The notes beneath the pieces were generated by a model that saw only the letters and a program-made list of their open reading frames with translations, was not told the origin of the DNA and did no database searches. A stretch of DNA of 7,784 nt from the NCBI GenBank assembly GCA_021769025.1, contig JAETTS010000110.1, positions 1 through 7,784 on the forward strand, in the 5' to 3' direction. The position numbers were made by a program, and so were the translations under genes. The first letter of the stretch is position 1; every line of letters starts with the position of its first letter. The stretch is from Enterocloster bolteae. Lineage in GTDB: Bacteria; Bacillota_A; Clostridia; Lachnospirales; Lachnospiraceae. Shown piece after piece: positions 7,021-7,784 of the stretch.

Positions 7021-7059
7021 ATTGTTTATAGAGCAGAAATCCATCCAAGAGCAGACTGC

Positions 7060-7088
7060 TGGAAACGGGCTGGGAAGATGGAAACGGG
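7060..7088 (+). repeat. Direct repeat TGGAAACGGG in the leuB leader
   Basis: TGGAAACGGG occurs at 7060-7069 and 7079-7088, a 19-nt period, and each copy is followed by a purine-rich GGGAAG or AAGGAA segment. The second copy runs into the leuB ribosome binding site AAGGA (7089-7093). A further pair, AGAGCAG at 7030-7036 and 7048-7054, lies just upstream. These may come from a small tandem duplication or form part of a leader RNA structure; no known riboswitch is recognised. Confidence 0.55.
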
Positions 7089-7102
7089 AAGGAACAGACT
7101 AT

Positions 7103-7784
7103 ATGAACTGCAGGATTGTAACCATACCGGGAGACGGACTCGGTCCGGAGATTGTAAAAGAGGCATGTAAGGTGCTTGACAAGGTTGGCCAGGTGTATGG
7201 CCATGAATTTCAATATACGGAAGTGCTGATGGGCGGATGTTCCATCGATGCATATGGAGTTCCCTTAACCGATGAGGCGCTTATGACAGCGAAGCAGAGC
7301 GATGCCGTACTGTTGGGAGCCGTAGGCGGTGATGTGGGGAATTCCCGTTGGTACGATGTTGCGCCTAATTTAAGGCCGGAAGCAGGGCTTTTGGCCATTC
7401 GGAAAGGGTTGAATCTGTTTGCCAATATTCGTCCGGCTTACCTCTATAAGGAGTTGGAACAGGCATGTCCTCTGAAGAAGGAGGTGATTGGCGACGGGTT
7501 TGACATGGTGATCATGAGAGAGCTGACCGGAGGCCTGTATTTCGGCAAGCGTCATACGGAACCGGTGGACGGAGTCATGACAGCCGTGGATACTCTGACA
7601 TACAATGAAAAGGAGATTCGAAGAATTGCCGTAAAGGCTTTTGATATTGCCATGAAGCGGAGGAAGAATGTCATCAGTGTGGACAAGGCCAATGTGCTGG
7701 ATTCCTCCAGACTGTGGAGAAACGTTGTGGAGGATGTGGCAAAGGACTATCCGGAGGTCAAACTGTCCCATATGCTGGTTGACA
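7103..7784 (+). CDS. leuB: 3-isopropylmalate dehydrogenase, 3'-truncated by the window
   Basis: Cytoplasmic NAD-dependent enzyme that oxidatively decarboxylates (2R,3S)-3-isopropylmalate, the third step of leucine biosynthesis. The ATG at 7103 has AAGGA at 7089-7093 with a 9-nt spacer, and 227 residues are visible of about 360 usual. Motifs: the N-terminal IPGDGLGPEI at 8-17, LLGAVGG at 70-76, RPEAGLLAIRK at 91-101, FANIRP at 106-111, RELTGGLYFG at 139-148 with catalytic Tyr146, and SVDKANVLDSSRLWR at 192-206 with catalytic Lys195. The substrate-binding arginines (R100, R110, R139) are present. The GLLAIRK segment separates it from isocitrate and tartrate dehydrogenases of the same family. 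The reading frame stays open to the last base and shows no damage. It has its own upstream promoter, so it probably begins a branched-chain amino acid unit that continues past the window. Confidence 0.96.
   Translation, partial: MNCRIVTIPGDGLGPEIVKEACKVLDKVGQVYGHEFQYTEVLMGGCSIDAYGVPLTDEALMTAKQSDAVLLGAVGGDVGNSRWYDVAPNLRPEAGLLAIRKGLNLFANIRPAYLYKELEQACPLKKEVIGDGFDMVIMRELTGGLYFGKRHTEPVDGVMTAVDTLTYNEKEIRRIAVKAFDIAMKRRKNVISVDKANVLDSSRLWRNVVEDVAKDYPEVKLSHMLVD

Larger units (their letters stand above)
6901..7102 (+). promoter_or_regulatory. Intergenic control region upstream of leuB
   Basis: This 202-nt stretch is the longest non-coding part of the window. It is AT-rich up to about 7030 and then becomes GC/purine-rich. 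It holds a promoter, an inverted repeat around that promoter, a GAGA-TTCAA/TTGAA-TCTC stem (6959-6987) overlapping the -35 box, and direct repeats near the ribosome binding site. I found no T-box sequence, no leucine-rich leader peptide and no intrinsic terminator. How the leucine genes are controlled is therefore not settled by the sequence. Confidence 0.6.

Noticed and set aside
7005..7031. Eight-codon frame with two Leu codons as a leucine leader peptide
   Set aside because: Its ATG overlaps the predicted -10 box, so it would not be in the transcript; there is no strong ribosome binding site and no attenuator stem with a T-run.
6901..7102. T-box leucine riboswitch before leuB
   Set aside because: No T-box core sequence and no terminator/antiterminator pair could be found in the region.
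7078..7170. 30-codon frame overlapping the leuB start in another frame
   Set aside because: It has only two Leu codons, no family resemblance, and most of it overlaps the conserved leuB N-terminus; probably chance.

Overview
The window reads as a chromosomal segment of a low-to-mid GC Firmicute of class Clostridia, most likely Lachnospiraceae-like. The evidence is a SCIFF-type six-cysteine-peptide radical SAM maturase, a fused SecDF, AGGAGG-type ribosome binding sites and protein motifs typical of that group. All genes lie on the + strand and are tightly packed. No mobile element, CRISPR array, tRNA or rRNA is visible, and no gene-free stretch exceeds about 200 bases.

Region 1 (1-4844) looks like one transcription unit: the 3' part of the ranthipeptide/SCIFF maturase (5' end outside the window), secDF, tgt and yajC, closed by a clear intrinsic terminator. 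SecDF and YajC are accessory parts of the Sec translocase. Tgt installs the queuosine precursor in tRNA. The maturase cross-links a small Cys-rich peptide whose gene (scfA) would be expected just upstream, outside the window. Pairing a peptide maturase with Sec accessory genes suggests, without proving, that the modified peptide is exported by Sec.

Region 2 (4890-6900) is a two-gene unit: a HAD-family phosphatase and a MATE-family efflux transporter whose reading frames overlap by 26 nt. The terminator lies between regions 1 and 2, and I see no convincing promoter for region 2.

Region 3 (6901-7784) is a 202-nt intergenic region followed by the start of leuB (3-isopropylmalate dehydrogenase, cut by the window end). 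The intergenic region has a good sigma-70/sigma-A type promoter, an inverted repeat around that promoter and a short direct repeat next to the leuB ribosome binding site. No T-box or convincing leucine leader peptide is visible.

Most of the window is conserved housekeeping sequence. The points most worth a second look are the loss of a normally conserved intramembrane aspartate in the SecF half of SecDF, the maturase-Sec operon linkage, and the unassigned control region of leuB.
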